Below are positions 8,710 through 16,593 of a stretch of 38,415 nt of DNA, piece after piece (position 1 is the stretch's first letter; every line of letters begins with the position of its first letter). The stretch lies in contig JBBIPL010000007.1 in the NCBI GenBank assembly GCA_037442845.1, positions 1-38,415 on the forward strand, given 5' to 3'. The translations under genes and the position numbers were made by a program. Below the pieces are notes generated by a model. The model was given only the letters and a program-made list of their open reading frames with translations, made no database searches and had not been told where the DNA came from. The stretch comes from PFJX01 sp037442845. GTDB taxonomy: Bacteria; Pseudomonadota; Gammaproteobacteria; Burkholderiales; Thiobacillaceae.

Positions 8710-9815
8710 GTCCGGGCGGGCAGCGCGTCCAGCCAGGGACGCAGGACGTCGGCGATGCGCTCGGCGGCGTGTCCGTCCCAGTGTTCCGGCACGCGGCCGC
8801 GTTTGCCGCCCGTCGCCAGGATATCGGCGAAGCAGGCCAGGATCTTCTCCGGCGCCGGCCCTGTGAGGGTATTGGTGCCGTCCGTCATGGTAATGGGCCG
8901 CTCGGTGTTCTCGCGCACGGTGATGCAGGGCACGCCCAGCGCGGTGGTTTCCTCCTGCAGGCCGCCGGAGTCGGTCAGCGCCAGCGTCGCCTCGCGGGTA
9001 AGGCCCAGCATTTCGAGATAGCCCTGCGGCGGCAGCAGGCGCATGCCGGGACGCTCCAGCAGGCCGCCAAGGCCGAAACGTTCGGCGGCGGCGCGTGTAC
9101 GCGGATGGATGGGGAAGACCACGTCCAGATAGCGGGCTACCTCGCCCAGGGTTTCCAGCAGGCCGCGCAGGGTGTCGGCATTGTCCACGTTGGACGGACG
9201 ATGCAGGGTGACCACGGCGTAGCCCCGCGCCGGCTTGCCGGCCAGCGTAACCTCGGCGGGGACAGCGCTTTCCAGGTGGCTGCGCAGGGTGTCGATCATG
9301 ACGTTGCCGGCGAAATGCACGCGCTCCGGGGCGATGCCTTCGCGCTTCAGGTTGTCGAGGGCGGAGCGCTCGGTGGTGAACAGCAGGTCGGAGATCTGGT
9401 CGGTGAGCACCCGGTTGATCTCCTCCGGCATGGCGCGGTCGTAGCTGCGCAGTCCGGCTTCCACGTGGATCACCTGGATGCCTTTTTTGGCCGCCACCAG
9501 GGCGCAGGCGATGGTGGAGTTGACGTCGCCCACCACCAGCACCGCCTTGGGCTTTTCCGCGTCCAGCACCGGTTCGAAGGCGCGCATGATGTCGGCGGTC
9601 TGCACCGCGTGGCTGGCGGAGCCGACTTCCAGGTTGACGTCCGGGCGGGGAATGCCGAGCTGCGCGAAAAAGCTGTCGCTCATCGACGGGTCGTAGTGTT
9701 GACCCGTATGCACCAGCTTGGCGGCGATGGGCTTGGCGCGGAAGGCCGCCATGATGGGCGCGATTTTCATGAAATTGGGGCGCGCGCCCACCACGCAGAC
9801 CACTTCGACGCTCAT
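8706..9815 (-). CDS. wecB: UDP-N-acetylglucosamine 2-epimerase (non-hydrolysing)
   Basis: The 369-residue product interconverts UDP-GlcNAc and UDP-ManNAc in the cytoplasm, supplying an amino sugar for the EPS. It starts MSVEVVCVVGARPNFMK, has HVEAGLRS at about 117-124, LHRPSNVDN, and SGGLQEETTALGVP with the conserved glutamates of the family. Length is normal for WecB. ATG 9815 overlaps the TGA of the ATPase gene (ATGA). Longer upstream frames are shadows inside that gene. The TAA stop lies within repeat copy 1. Its position between the ATPase and deacetylase genes splits the assembly half of the locus from the modification and transfer half. Confidence 0.95.
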   Translation of the reverse strand: MSVEVVCVVGARPNFMKIAPIMAAFRAKPIAAKLVHTGQHYDPSMSDSFFAQLGIPRPDVNLEVGSASHAVQTADIMRAFEPVLDAEKPKAVLVVGDVNSTIACALVAAKKGIQVIHVEAGLRSYDRAMPEEINRVLTDQISDLLFTTERSALDNLKREGIAPERVHFAGNVMIDTLRSHLESAVPAEVTLAGKPARGYAVVTLHRPSNVDNADTLRGLLETLGEVARYLDVVFPIHPRTRAAAERFGLGGLLERPGMRLLPPQGYLEMLGLTREATLALTDSGGLQEETTALGVPCITVRENTERPITMTDGTNTLTGPAPEKILACFADILATGGKRGRVPEHWDGHAAERIADVLRPWLDALPART

Positions 9816-10822
9816 TCGGATTCCCGGCCGGAAGTGACGGTGAAAAGCACCTTGCGTACCAGGGGAGCGAGACGATTGAGGGAACGCTCCATGGCCAGCA
9901 GACGTTCCTCCAGGTTTTCCGGCAGGACTGCCACGGCCTGCATTGGCGGTACATGCGTTGCCGCCGGGGCCTCGGCCGGCTCGGGCCTGTGCGCGCGCGG
10001 CGCCTGGTGGTGCACTTCCTGCTGCAGGTCGCTGATCACTTCCTGCACGGCGGCGGAATCGAGGTGGGTGCGCTCCTCCAGATAGCCGAACAGCAGCAGG
10101 CGGTCGCACAGGGTGTTGATGCGCCGGGGCACGCCGCCGGAAAACTGGTGGATGATGTCGAAGGCATCCTCGCTGAACGAGGGGTTGCCCTGCCAGCCCG
10201 CGGTGTTCAGGCGGTGCACGATGTACTGGATGGTCTCGTTGCGGTCGAGCGGGCCCAGGTGGTAGGAGGCGATCACCCGCTGGCGCAGTTGCAGCATTTC
10301 CGGGCTCTGGATGGTGTCGCGGAATTCGGGCTGGCCCAGCAAAAAGCTTTGCAGCAGGGATTTGTCGCCCTCGTGGAAGTTCGAGAGCATGCGCAACTCT
10401 TCCACTGCGCGGTGATTCAGATTCTGCGCCTCGTCGACGATGAGCAGGGGACGCCGGTTCTGCCGCACGGCCAGGCGCAGGTAATCCTCCAGGCTCTTGA
10501 GCAGGGCGGATTTGGTCAGGCCCTCGGCCTGCAGGCCGAAGGAGGCGGCGACGCTGCGCAGGGTGTCGTCGGCGTCGAGCTGGGTGCTGACCAGTTGGCC
10601 GATGAGGTAGGTGCCGTTTTCCAGCTTCTTCAGCAGGCTCTTGACCAGCAGGGTCTTGCCGGCGCCGACATCGCCGGTGATGACGATGAAGCCCTCGCCC
10701 AGCGAGAGCCCGTATTCCAGGTAGGCGAAGGCGCGCTTGTGGCCCTTGCTGGCGAAGAAGAAACGCGGGTCTGGATTGAGCTGGAACGGTTTGTCCCTGA
10801 GGTGGTAATAGCTCTCGTACAT
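9812..10822 (-). CDS. XrtA-associated ATPase, ExeA/GspA-like
   Basis: This AAA ATPase of 336 residues starts MYESYYHLRDKPFQLNPDP, typical of the GspA/ExeA-like ATPases of exosortase A loci (TIGR03015 type). Walker A is GDVGAGKT at about 50-57 and Walker B is LLIVDEAQ at about 126-133. A late SGGVPRRINTLCDRLLL motif fits the sensor 2/lid region. After about residue 275 comes a Pro/Ala-rich linker and a short predicted helix. It probably powers or gates assembly of the EPS export machinery at the inner membrane. The gene lies 2 bp after the outer-membrane barrel gene and overlaps wecB by ATGA. Confidence 0.9.
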   Translation of the reverse strand: MYESYYHLRDKPFQLNPDPRFFFASKGHKRAFAYLEYGLSLGEGFIVITGDVGAGKTLLVKSLLKKLENGTYLIGQLVSTQLDADDTLRSVAASFGLQAEGLTKSALLKSLEDYLRLAVRQNRRPLLIVDEAQNLNHRAVEELRMLSNFHEGDKSLLQSFLLGQPEFRDTIQSPEMLQLRQRVIASYHLGPLDRNETIQYIVHRLNTAGWQGNPSFSEDAFDIIHQFSGGVPRRINTLCDRLLLFGYLEERTHLDSAAVQEVISDLQQEVHHQAPRAHRPEPAEAPAATHVPPMQAVAVLPENLEERLLAMERSLNRLAPLVRKVLFTVTSGRESE

Positions 10823-10824
10823 CG

Positions 10825-12405
10825 TCAGAAGCTCATGTTGAGGCGCGCCGCCACGGCGTTTTCCTGGTAGCTGTTGCCCGCCTGGTCCGAACTGCGCTCC
10901 TGGTGGCGTACGGACAGGGTGGCGGAAGTATTGGCGTCCAAGCGGTGCGTGAGAGACACACCCAGGTTCCACAGGTCGTCGTCGCCCCCTCCCGCGCCGC
11001 GTTCGTCCTTGGACAAGCCGCCGGTCAGGCTGTAGGTGGTCTGCGGCGAGGCCTTCAGATTCCACGAGCCCTGCAGACCGTAGGTCTTCTGCTCGCCGCC
11101 GCCGGTCTGAAAGCTCCGCTGGTTGAGATAGGTGCTGAGCAGGAAGGTACTGCGGCGCTTGGTGTAGGTCACCGCGCCGCTTAGCGCCTTGGTGGTAAAG
11201 GTTTCATCCGCCTGGGCGAGGTTGGCGAGGTTGAGATTCAAGCCGGGCACGGCCACACAGCCGGCAGGCGGAATGGGGGAGTTCGTATAGCGGAGGATGC
11301 CCGCGCAATCATGGGCGTACATCGTGCCGACGTATTCGAGGAATTGGCGCCGCGAATCTGTCAGATCCTCCTGGTAGTTCAGGGTCCAGTTGGTCTGGCG
11401 CGTGCGATGGGAGAAATTGAGGCCATAGGTGCGGCCAAATGAGCGCTGGCTGCTGTTGGCCTTGAGCGTGGTGCGCGGGGTGGGATGGAACGCGACGCTG
11501 CCGCTCAGGAAGTTGCCTGCGTTGTTGGAGTGGTTGATGTATGCATCCGCGGAAAAGCGCCGGCCGGGGGTGTAAAACATGCCCAGGCCGTAGTATTTGT
11601 AATCCTGCTGCGCGGCATTGACGTTGGGATAGTCGTCCTTTTCCATGCCCGCCTGGGCGAGCAGGCCGACCTTCCGGCTGAGGGCGTAACGGGCGTTCAG
11701 ATTCGCCCGGTCCCGGCTGGTTTCGGCCCCGCCGCTATTGCGGGTATCCGAGCGTTCATAACTTCCGCTCCAGGTCAGCGGGTAATACAGGTTGCCGCTC
11801 ACCGCGCCGAGTCGGTAGCGGAGGGAGCGTCCGTCGGCGGTTTGCGCATCCTCGGCGATCACGTCGTCGAGGGTGATCCGCGCTTCGACCGTGGCGAAAG
11901 AGCCCAGACGACGCTTGAGGTAGGGACTGAGGGAATAGGCGGCCACCTGGGAGGTACGGTTGATGCCCGTCACTTCGAGGCCCCCGCCGATGCCGCCCAC
12001 TCCCCGGTCGCCGGCGCGGGCGCCTTCCATCAACTGCTGGGAGATGCGCGCGGCGGCATCCAGATAAAACCAGTCCTCCACCAGCTCGGCGCTCGCCCTG
12101 CCATCGAGGCCATGGTAGAGGTCGTTGCGCCTGGAATCATGGGTGGAAAGGACGCCGGACAGGCGATAGTCCGCCTGCGCCTTCACGCGGGCGCCCTCGC
12201 GCTTGATGGAGACGCCCGGCGTGACTTCCGTGATCCAGGCCGATTTCGCCTGGCCGCCGCTCACCAGATCCGGGTTGTCCGAGTAGCTCTGCCCCAGGCT
12301 GATCCGCGGGGTGATGACCCAGTCGCCCGCCGTCGCCAACGCGGGCAACAACAGCAGCAAAACGAGCGGCGGGCTACTGTTTCTTTTGCTGGCCGTACTC
12401 GCCAT
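10825..12405 (-). CDS. XrtA-locus outer-membrane beta-barrel-like protein
   Basis: The product is about 526 residues and resembles the PEP-CTERM-associated uncharacterised family TIGR03016. A signal peptide is clear: KRNSS, then PPLVLLLLLPALATA, with cleavage probably before GDW. The rest is rich in alternating aromatic/polar strands (for example YSLSPYLKRRLGSFATVEARI) and ends in a Phe-terminated strand AARLNMSF, as expected for an outer-membrane barrel. It may be the EPS outer-membrane channel, which is an inference. I chose ATG 12405 because it leaves a compact signal peptide; ATGs at 12420 and 12438 are also in frame. All overlap the 3' end of the kinase gene, which encodes its tyrosine tail. 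Confidence 0.82.
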   Translation of the reverse strand: MASTASKRNSSPPLVLLLLLPALATAGDWVITPRISLGQSYSDNPDLVSGGQAKSAWITEVTPGVSIKREGARVKAQADYRLSGVLSTHDSRRNDLYHGLDGRASAELVEDWFYLDAAARISQQLMEGARAGDRGVGGIGGGLEVTGINRTSQVAAYSLSPYLKRRLGSFATVEARITLDDVIAEDAQTADGRSLRYRLGAVSGNLYYPLTWSGSYERSDTRNSGGAETSRDRANLNARYALSRKVGLLAQAGMEKDDYPNVNAAQQDYKYYGLGMFYTPGRRFSADAYINHSNNAGNFLSGSVAFHPTPRTTLKANSSQRSFGRTYGLNFSHRTRQTNWTLNYQEDLTDSRRQFLEYVGTMYAHDCAGILRYTNSPIPPAGCVAVPGLNLNLANLAQADETFTTKALSGAVTYTKRRSTFLLSTYLNQRSFQTGGGEQKTYGLQGSWNLKASPQTTYSLTGGLSKDERGAGGGDDDLWNLGVSLTHRLDANTSATLSVRHQERSSDQAGNSYQENAVAARLNMSF

Positions 12406-13378
12406 AACTGCCGTAGCCATAACCGTACCCGTATCCATAGCCGTAGTAATCGAGGCCGCCGCCGCGCGAGGGCGCCTTGTTGAGGACGATGCCCACGTGC
12501 TCGCAATCGGCGATATGCGCGAGGGCGTCCTTCACCGCCTCCTGCGGCGTGCGCGAGGCCTCGACGACGAAGACGATCTGGCCCATGTAGGAGGCCAGCA
12601 CTGTGGCCTCGCTGGTCGCCAGCAGCGGCGGGCAGTCGAAAATGATGATGCGGTCGGGGTAGCGGCTGGCGATGTCCTGCACGAAATCGCGCATCGCCGA
12701 ACTCGCCAGCAGCTCGGTGGCATGGGCAAAACTGCGCCCGGCGGGCAGGATGGTCAGCTTGGCGATGTCGGTCTTGATCAGCACGTCGGACAGTTCCACT
12801 GCGGGATCGCGCAGCACGTCGAGCAAACCGAGATCGGCATCCAGCCCGAGATAACGGGGAATCGAGGATTTGGCCACGTCCGCGTCGATCAGCAGCACCG
12901 TGTTCTCCAACTCGGTGGCCATGCTGATGGCCAGGTTGATGGCGGTGAAGGACTTGCCCTCGCCGGGCAGGGAACTGGTGACCATGATCAGGTTGCCGTT
13001 GCGCACCGGAGCATTGCCGCCATGCCCCAGGGCATTGGTGATGAGCGGGCGTTTGATGAGCCGGTATTCCTCGGCGATCTTGCTGCGCCCCGCATCCGGG
13101 GTGAGGGCGCCCATCCTGCGCAACCTAGCGATGTCCACCGAGCCCCGCTGGCTGCCGATCACGGTGGCGGGACCCTCGTCTTCCTCGATGGCGCGGGCAG
13201 GGGCCGCCCTGGCCGGCCCGACAGGCTTCGCGAAGGAGGATTCGGCGCGCTCGATGGCGGCCTCGATCAGGCGACCGCTTTCCTCCCTGGAGGCCGCCGG
13301 ACGATTGGAAACGATGGCGGAAGGGGGAGGCGTTTCCTCCTGACCTAGTTTGCCCGCCGCGCGTTCGATGATGCTCAT
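12374..13378 (-). CDS. XrtA-locus bacterial tyrosine autokinase
   Basis: This 334-residue cytoplasmic BY-kinase belongs to the exopolysaccharide/PEP-CTERM group (TIGR03018 type). Walker A is SSLPGEGKS at about 135-143, Walker A' LLIDADVAK at 162-170 and Walker B IIIFD at 244-248. The C-terminus has a cluster of nine tyrosines between residues 311 and 328 with a GY repeat, the expected autophosphorylation tail. It has no membrane segment, so activation probably comes from the chain-length determinant encoded next to it. Phosphorylation cycles in such pairs control polymer length and export. The first 90 residues are a low-complexity leader. The 3' end overlaps the barrel gene in another frame. 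Confidence 0.92.
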   Translation of the reverse strand: MSIIERAAGKLGQEETPPPSAIVSNRPAASREESGRLIEAAIERAESSFAKPVGPARAAPARAIEEDEGPATVIGSQRGSVDIARLRRMGALTPDAGRSKIAEEYRLIKRPLITNALGHGGNAPVRNGNLIMVTSSLPGEGKSFTAINLAISMATELENTVLLIDADVAKSSIPRYLGLDADLGLLDVLRDPAVELSDVLIKTDIAKLTILPAGRSFAHATELLASSAMRDFVQDIASRYPDRIIIFDCPPLLATSEATVLASYMGQIVFVVEASRTPQEAVKDALAHIADCEHVGIVLNKAPSRGGGLDYYGYGYGYGYGYGSYGEYGQQKKQ

Positions 13379-13392
13379 GTCCGCTCCTTTGC

Positions 13393-14955
13393 CTATGCCG
13401 CCGGGGAAAGCACGAGGTAGTAGATCAACTGGGCGATCAGGGCCAGGCCCAAGGCCAGGGCGCCGGCGCCGAACAACAGGTTGCCGCGGCGCGCCTTGCG
13501 GCGGGATGCATCCGTCTCGATCAGGGTGACCATGCCCAGCAGCGGCACATTGGACAGATCGCGCAGTTGCCGACGGCTGTCCACCGTCGGCCGCAGCTGC
13601 GTCAACAGGAAAGCCAGGGCAAGGCCGACGCCGATACCGCCCAGGGGCACGGCGGAAACCAGCAGGGGACGATTTGGCCAGGCCGGTTTGTTGGGTACCC
13701 GCGGCGGGTCGACGACGCGGAAATCGACGATGTCGGTCTTGCTTTCCACCTCGCCGGAGAGTGCGGCGGTTTCCCGCCGCGCCAGCATTTCGGAATATTT
13801 CTGTTTGTAGATTTCGAGATCGCGGGTGAGCTGGGTGTACTCGGACTCGATCTGCGGAATGCGGTCCACCGCCCGGTAGAGCTCGGCGCGTTTCCTCTCC
13901 ATCTGCCCCACCCTGGCCTTGAGCGACGCCAGGTTGGCGTCCGCCTCGGCGATGGCGATGGTCAACTGCTGGTAGATCGGGTTCTGCGCCTTCAGCGTGC
14001 TCTGCGGCTGTTCATTGACCTGAGCCCTGAAGGATTCCTCCTCCTGTTTTTTCTGCTCCTGCAGGCGGGCGATCAACTGCTTCGTGCGGCCGATGTCCGG
14101 GTGTACATCGGTATAGCGCAGGCGCAAATTGTCCAGTTGGGTCTGCAGGGCGGCGATGCGCCCATCCAGGGCGGTGGTGGTCGCCGTGACGGGCGCTGGG
14201 CCCGGTGCCGGACTGACCAGCACCTCTTCCTGATCTTCGAGTTGCTGCTGCAACTGTTTCTTGCGGTTGGCCGCCTCGTCCTGTTCCAGCTTGGCCTGCT
14301 CCAGGGCGGCGCTGATCTGGCTGAGCTTGGAGTAGAAGTCGCCGCCCTGGCCAGGCATGGTGCCGACATTGCGGCGCTTGAACTCCTCGACTTCCTTCTC
14401 TTTTTCCAGCAGGCGGGCCTCGTAGGATTTGAGCTGGTCCTCGATGAACTTCTGGGTATTGGAAATATCCTTGCGCGCACCGCCCAGGCTGCTTTCCGTG
14501 AAGATGGTCAACAGCGCCTGCACCACCCGCCTGGCCAGATCCGGATTGGCATGCTGGTAGGCGATGGTGTACAGGTTCTCGCGGTTGGTGCCGGAAAGCT
14601 GAATCGCCTTGGCCAACTCGGTATACAGCTCTTCCTGCTGCTTGGGCGTCTTCGCGCGCAGATCCAGGTCGGTCATGCGCGCGACTTTTTCAAGGTTGGG
14701 ACGGCTGGCCAGGGTGCGGGTGACCATGGCCACCTGCTGCTCGACGTTGGGCTGCACCGCCATGCCGGACATCAGGGGGCGCAGCAAAGACTGGGTGTCG
14801 ACGTAGACGCGGGCCTGCGCCTCGTAGCGGTTCTCCAGGGTATACACCCAAACCCAGCCCACCACCGCGATGAGCCAGGCGGCGACCAGCACCACCCAGC
14901 GCTTGCGCCAAATCCCCAGGGCATACCCCATGACCTGATCGAAGGCTTCATTCAT
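13393..14955 (-). CDS. EPS chain-length determinant (Wzz-type, XrtA subfamily)
   Basis: The 520-residue inner-membrane protein is a Wzz/PCP-type polysaccharide co-polymerase like TIGR03007. One membrane segment lies at about 20-38. A long periplasmic region follows, with coiled coil at about 160-245 and 265-400. A proline-rich stretch PNKPAWPNRP (421-430) precedes the second segment at 430-453, and a third segment at 491-514 ends near the C-terminus. It sets EPS length and activates the adjacent soluble autokinase. It lies 14 bp before the kinase gene and 43 bp after the export lipoprotein gene. The split membrane-activator and kinase arrangement is usual for Gram-negative XrtA loci. Confidence 0.92.
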   Translation of the reverse strand: MNEAFDQVMGYALGIWRKRWVVLVAAWLIAVVGWVWVYTLENRYEAQARVYVDTQSLLRPLMSGMAVQPNVEQQVAMVTRTLASRPNLEKVARMTDLDLRAKTPKQQEELYTELAKAIQLSGTNRENLYTIAYQHANPDLARRVVQALLTIFTESSLGGARKDISNTQKFIEDQLKSYEARLLEKEKEVEEFKRRNVGTMPGQGGDFYSKLSQISAALEQAKLEQDEAANRKKQLQQQLEDQEEVLVSPAPGPAPVTATTTALDGRIAALQTQLDNLRLRYTDVHPDIGRTKQLIARLQEQKKQEEESFRAQVNEQPQSTLKAQNPIYQQLTIAIAEADANLASLKARVGQMERKRAELYRAVDRIPQIESEYTQLTRDLEIYKQKYSEMLARRETAALSGEVESKTDIVDFRVVDPPRVPNKPAWPNRPLLVSAVPLGGIGVGLALAFLLTQLRPTVDSRRQLRDLSNVPLLGMVTLIETDASRRKARRGNLLFGAGALALGLALIAQLIYYLVLSPAA

Positions 14956-14998
14956 CCCATTTGTCTCCTGGCGGGTAAGGCCGCTTCACACGCACAGG

Positions 14999-15628
14999 TC
15001 AGAACCAGCTTTCAGGGATGAGCAGCACGTCGCCGGGCAGGATGTCGACGTTGGCGGAAATATCGCCTTCCTTGAGCAAGTCATCCAGACGGACGGAGTA
15101 CTGCTGCGGCTTGCCGTCCACCACGCGCAGGATGCTGGCGCGGTTGCCATCGGCGAAATCGGTGATGCCGCCGACCATGATCATGAGATCGACCAGGGAC
15201 ATATGCTCGCGATAGCTGAGCGTCTGCGGCTTGACAGCCTGGCCGAGCACGCGGATCTGCTGGTCGTAGGGCCCGACGCCGCCGGCGACGGTGACGGTGA
15301 CCACGGGATCCTGAATGTAGCGGGCGAGGATTTTCTCGATTTCCCGCGCCAGCATGGTGGGCGTGCGGCCGCTGGCCTGCAGGTCCTCCACCAGGTTCAT
15401 GGTGACCTTGCCGTCCGGGCGGATGGGGAAGGAACCGGAAACCTCGGGATTACCCCACACGAACACGTTGATGGAATCACCGGGCCCGAGGATGTAGAGC
15501 CAGTCCGATGGCGCCGTGGCCTTGGCCGGAACGGGCGTCGCCTTGACCGGGGCCGGGGGGTAAAGGGGATCGCTGGCGCAGGCGGTCAGGAAAGCCGCCA
15601 GCAGGACGGGCAGGAAATGGCGTTTCAT
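14999..15628 (-). CDS. XrtA-associated polysaccharide export lipoprotein (Wza-like)
   Basis: This 209-residue protein resembles the polysaccharide export family of exosortase A loci (TIGR03027 type). Residues 1-17 form a lipoprotein signal with lipobox LTAC and Cys17. The Poly_export domain follows (LYILGPGDSINVFVWGNPEV, FPIRPDGKVTMNLVEDL), then an SLBB-like stretch from about 115 to the end. It would form or line the outer-membrane export pore for the EPS. It is the first gene of the thirteen-gene minus-strand EPS block; the 122 bp upstream hold the only clear promoter-sized gap in that block. Confidence 0.92.
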   Translation of the reverse strand: MKRHFLPVLLAAFLTACASDPLYPPAPVKATPVPAKATAPSDWLYILGPGDSINVFVWGNPEVSGSFPIRPDGKVTMNLVEDLQASGRTPTMLAREIEKILARYIQDPVVTVTVAGGVGPYDQQIRVLGQAVKPQTLSYREHMSLVDLMIMVGGITDFADGNRASILRVVDGKPQQYSVRLDDLLKEGDISANVDILPGDVLLIPESWF

Positions 15629-15750
15629 TCGGGTTCTCCCACTACAGGTCGAAAAGCGCGTGCATTATGCCACAGGCGCTATGTCGGCTTTTTTAATCGG
15701 AACTTGAGTCTTTCGCGCTTGCCGGCGCGCTGACCGCCGGATACCCCGCC
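15629..15750 (-). promoter_or_regulatory. Leader/promoter region of the EPS locus
   Basis: This 122-bp gap precedes the EPS block. Read on the minus strand, 15672-15658 is TGGCATAATGCACGC. It can be read as a sigma-70 -10 (CATAAT) without a convincing -35, or as a weak sigma-54 site, because GG and GC are exactly ten bases apart; the TTGC expected at -12 is, however, ACGC. XrtA systems often carry the sigma-54 regulator pair PrsK/PrsR, which is not in this window. The site is about 30 bp before the export gene ATG. Confidence 0.4.
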
Positions 15751-16005
15751 TCAGTCGAGCCAGCGCACCAGGTAATACAGGCGGAAGCCCTCCGAAGAGC
15801 GCGAGGGGCCGCTGGCCACGGCGGCGTAGTAAGCCTCGCGCGGCCGCGCGGCGGCGCGCGCCTCGGCCTCCGATGCGCAAACCTGCACGCAGCCTTCCGG
15901 ATAACGCTTGCGGTTGCGGCCATTCGGCGCGTGGATGACCACGTGGCCCGTGCCCACCAGCGGCGATTCGGTGTCCGCGAGCAGACTGGATATGGCCTCA
16001 GCCAT
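15751..16005 (-). CDS. Small conserved-looking hypothetical protein
   Basis: This 84-residue protein is not one I recognise. It starts MAEAISSLLADTESPLVGTG and ends GFRLYYLVRWLD. It is soluble, with a basic patch (NGRNRKRYPEG) and a C-terminal aromatic segment; no signal peptide or metal motif is visible apart from two cysteines. ATG 16005 overlaps the TGA of the upstream gene by one base, so the pair is probably translationally coupled. Coding quality is supported by this coupling and by balanced composition compared with the shadow frames around it. Confidence 0.6.
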   Translation of the reverse strand: MAEAISSLLADTESPLVGTGHVVIHAPNGRNRKRYPEGCVQVCASEAEARAAARPREAYYAAVASGPSRSSEGFRLYYLVRWLD

Positions 16006-16289
16006 CAGTTCAGCTTCTTTTCCGGCGCCTTGAAATGCACGGCATGCGCAGCGGGCGGCTCGTCGGCGTAGGACGGCCTTGCGTTGCGGGAAAGTCCGAG
16101 CGCATCGGCCAACTCCGCCTCGCGTGCGGATATCAGCCCCAGGCACATGCGGATGTTCTCCACCGTCTCCGGGGTAAAAGGACTGGGCACGCCATCGCGC
16201 GGCGCCGCATCGCGCACGATGGAGGTCAGCGTCTTGCGCATGGCGCGCAGGATCTGCTGTTCCTTGCTGAGTTCCGCTTCGCTGTTCAT
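16005..16289 (-). CDS. Small hypothetical protein, first of a two-gene unit
   Basis: This 94-residue protein is not recognised with confidence. It starts MNSEAELSKEQQILRAMRKT and is predicted mostly helical through about residue 70 (LTSIVRDAAPRDG, TPETVENIRMCLGLISAREAELADALG), followed by a polar tail ending EKKLN. It has no signal peptide or membrane segment. It overlaps the next gene by one base (TGATG). A possible promoter lies upstream on the minus strand (TTGCCC, 17-bp spacer, CACAAT, around 16320-16350). I remember similar short proteins in other betaproteobacteria but cannot name a family safely. Confidence 0.65.
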   Translation of the reverse strand: MNSEAELSKEQQILRAMRKTLTSIVRDAAPRDGVPSPFTPETVENIRMCLGLISAREAELADALGLSRNARPSYADEPPAAHAVHFKAPEKKLN

Positions 16290-16593
16290 GGTGGATCATC
16301 CCGTTCGGCACATGCGGCGCATTGTGCTTAGCAAGCGCACGTCGGGCAACCTTCTTCAATGCATGGATAATTCCCGCGACCAGCCCCTATTTATTTCGAG
16401 CAGGGCGCCTAACGGACATGACGTTGAGAAGACGCCCCGTAGCATGAAAGTCATGTCCGTTTCCCTCACCCCCAGCCCCTCTCCCGCCTGCGGGAGAGGG
16501 GAGCTTCGAGAAGTCGCCGTGCGACTTTCACGTTAAAGTAAACTTGCCGCAGTCCGTTAAACAACCATCTCCTTTCCTTCCACAACCGGCATC
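16290..16593. other. Divergent intergenic region with repeat copy 2
   Basis: This 304-bp gap separates the small minus-strand pair from mlaA. It holds the presumed promoter of the small pair at 16320-16350, repeat copy 2 at 16409-16535, and 58 bp before mlaA in which I see no strong -35/-10 pair or Shine-Dalgarno. No convincing gene is present; frames crossing the repeat are artefacts. Confidence 0.6.
16409..16535 (-). repeat. Interspersed three-hairpin repeat, copy 2 (127 bp)
   Basis: Read on the minus strand, it opens TAACGTGAAAGTCGC and ends CCGTTAG, like copies 1 and 3. Hairpin 1 is AAGTCGC/GCGACTT. Hairpin 2 is CCCCTCTCCCGC/GCGGGAGAGGGG. Hairpin 3 is a perfect 12-bp stem, AACGGACATGAC/GTCATGTCCGTT. 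It is the only copy on the opposite strand, and the gene it faces (mlaA) is also on the opposite strand, so its orientation relative to the downstream gene is preserved. Confidence 0.9.

Noticed and set aside
12406..12438. Longer N-terminus for the barrel protein starting at 12438
   Set aside because: It adds residues encoded by the kinase tyrosine tract and moves the signal peptide inward; possible, but less likely than the 12405 start.
16541..16562. A further GTCCGTTA fragment resembling the repeat end
   Set aside because: Only eight bases match, which is expected by chance near a related sequence.
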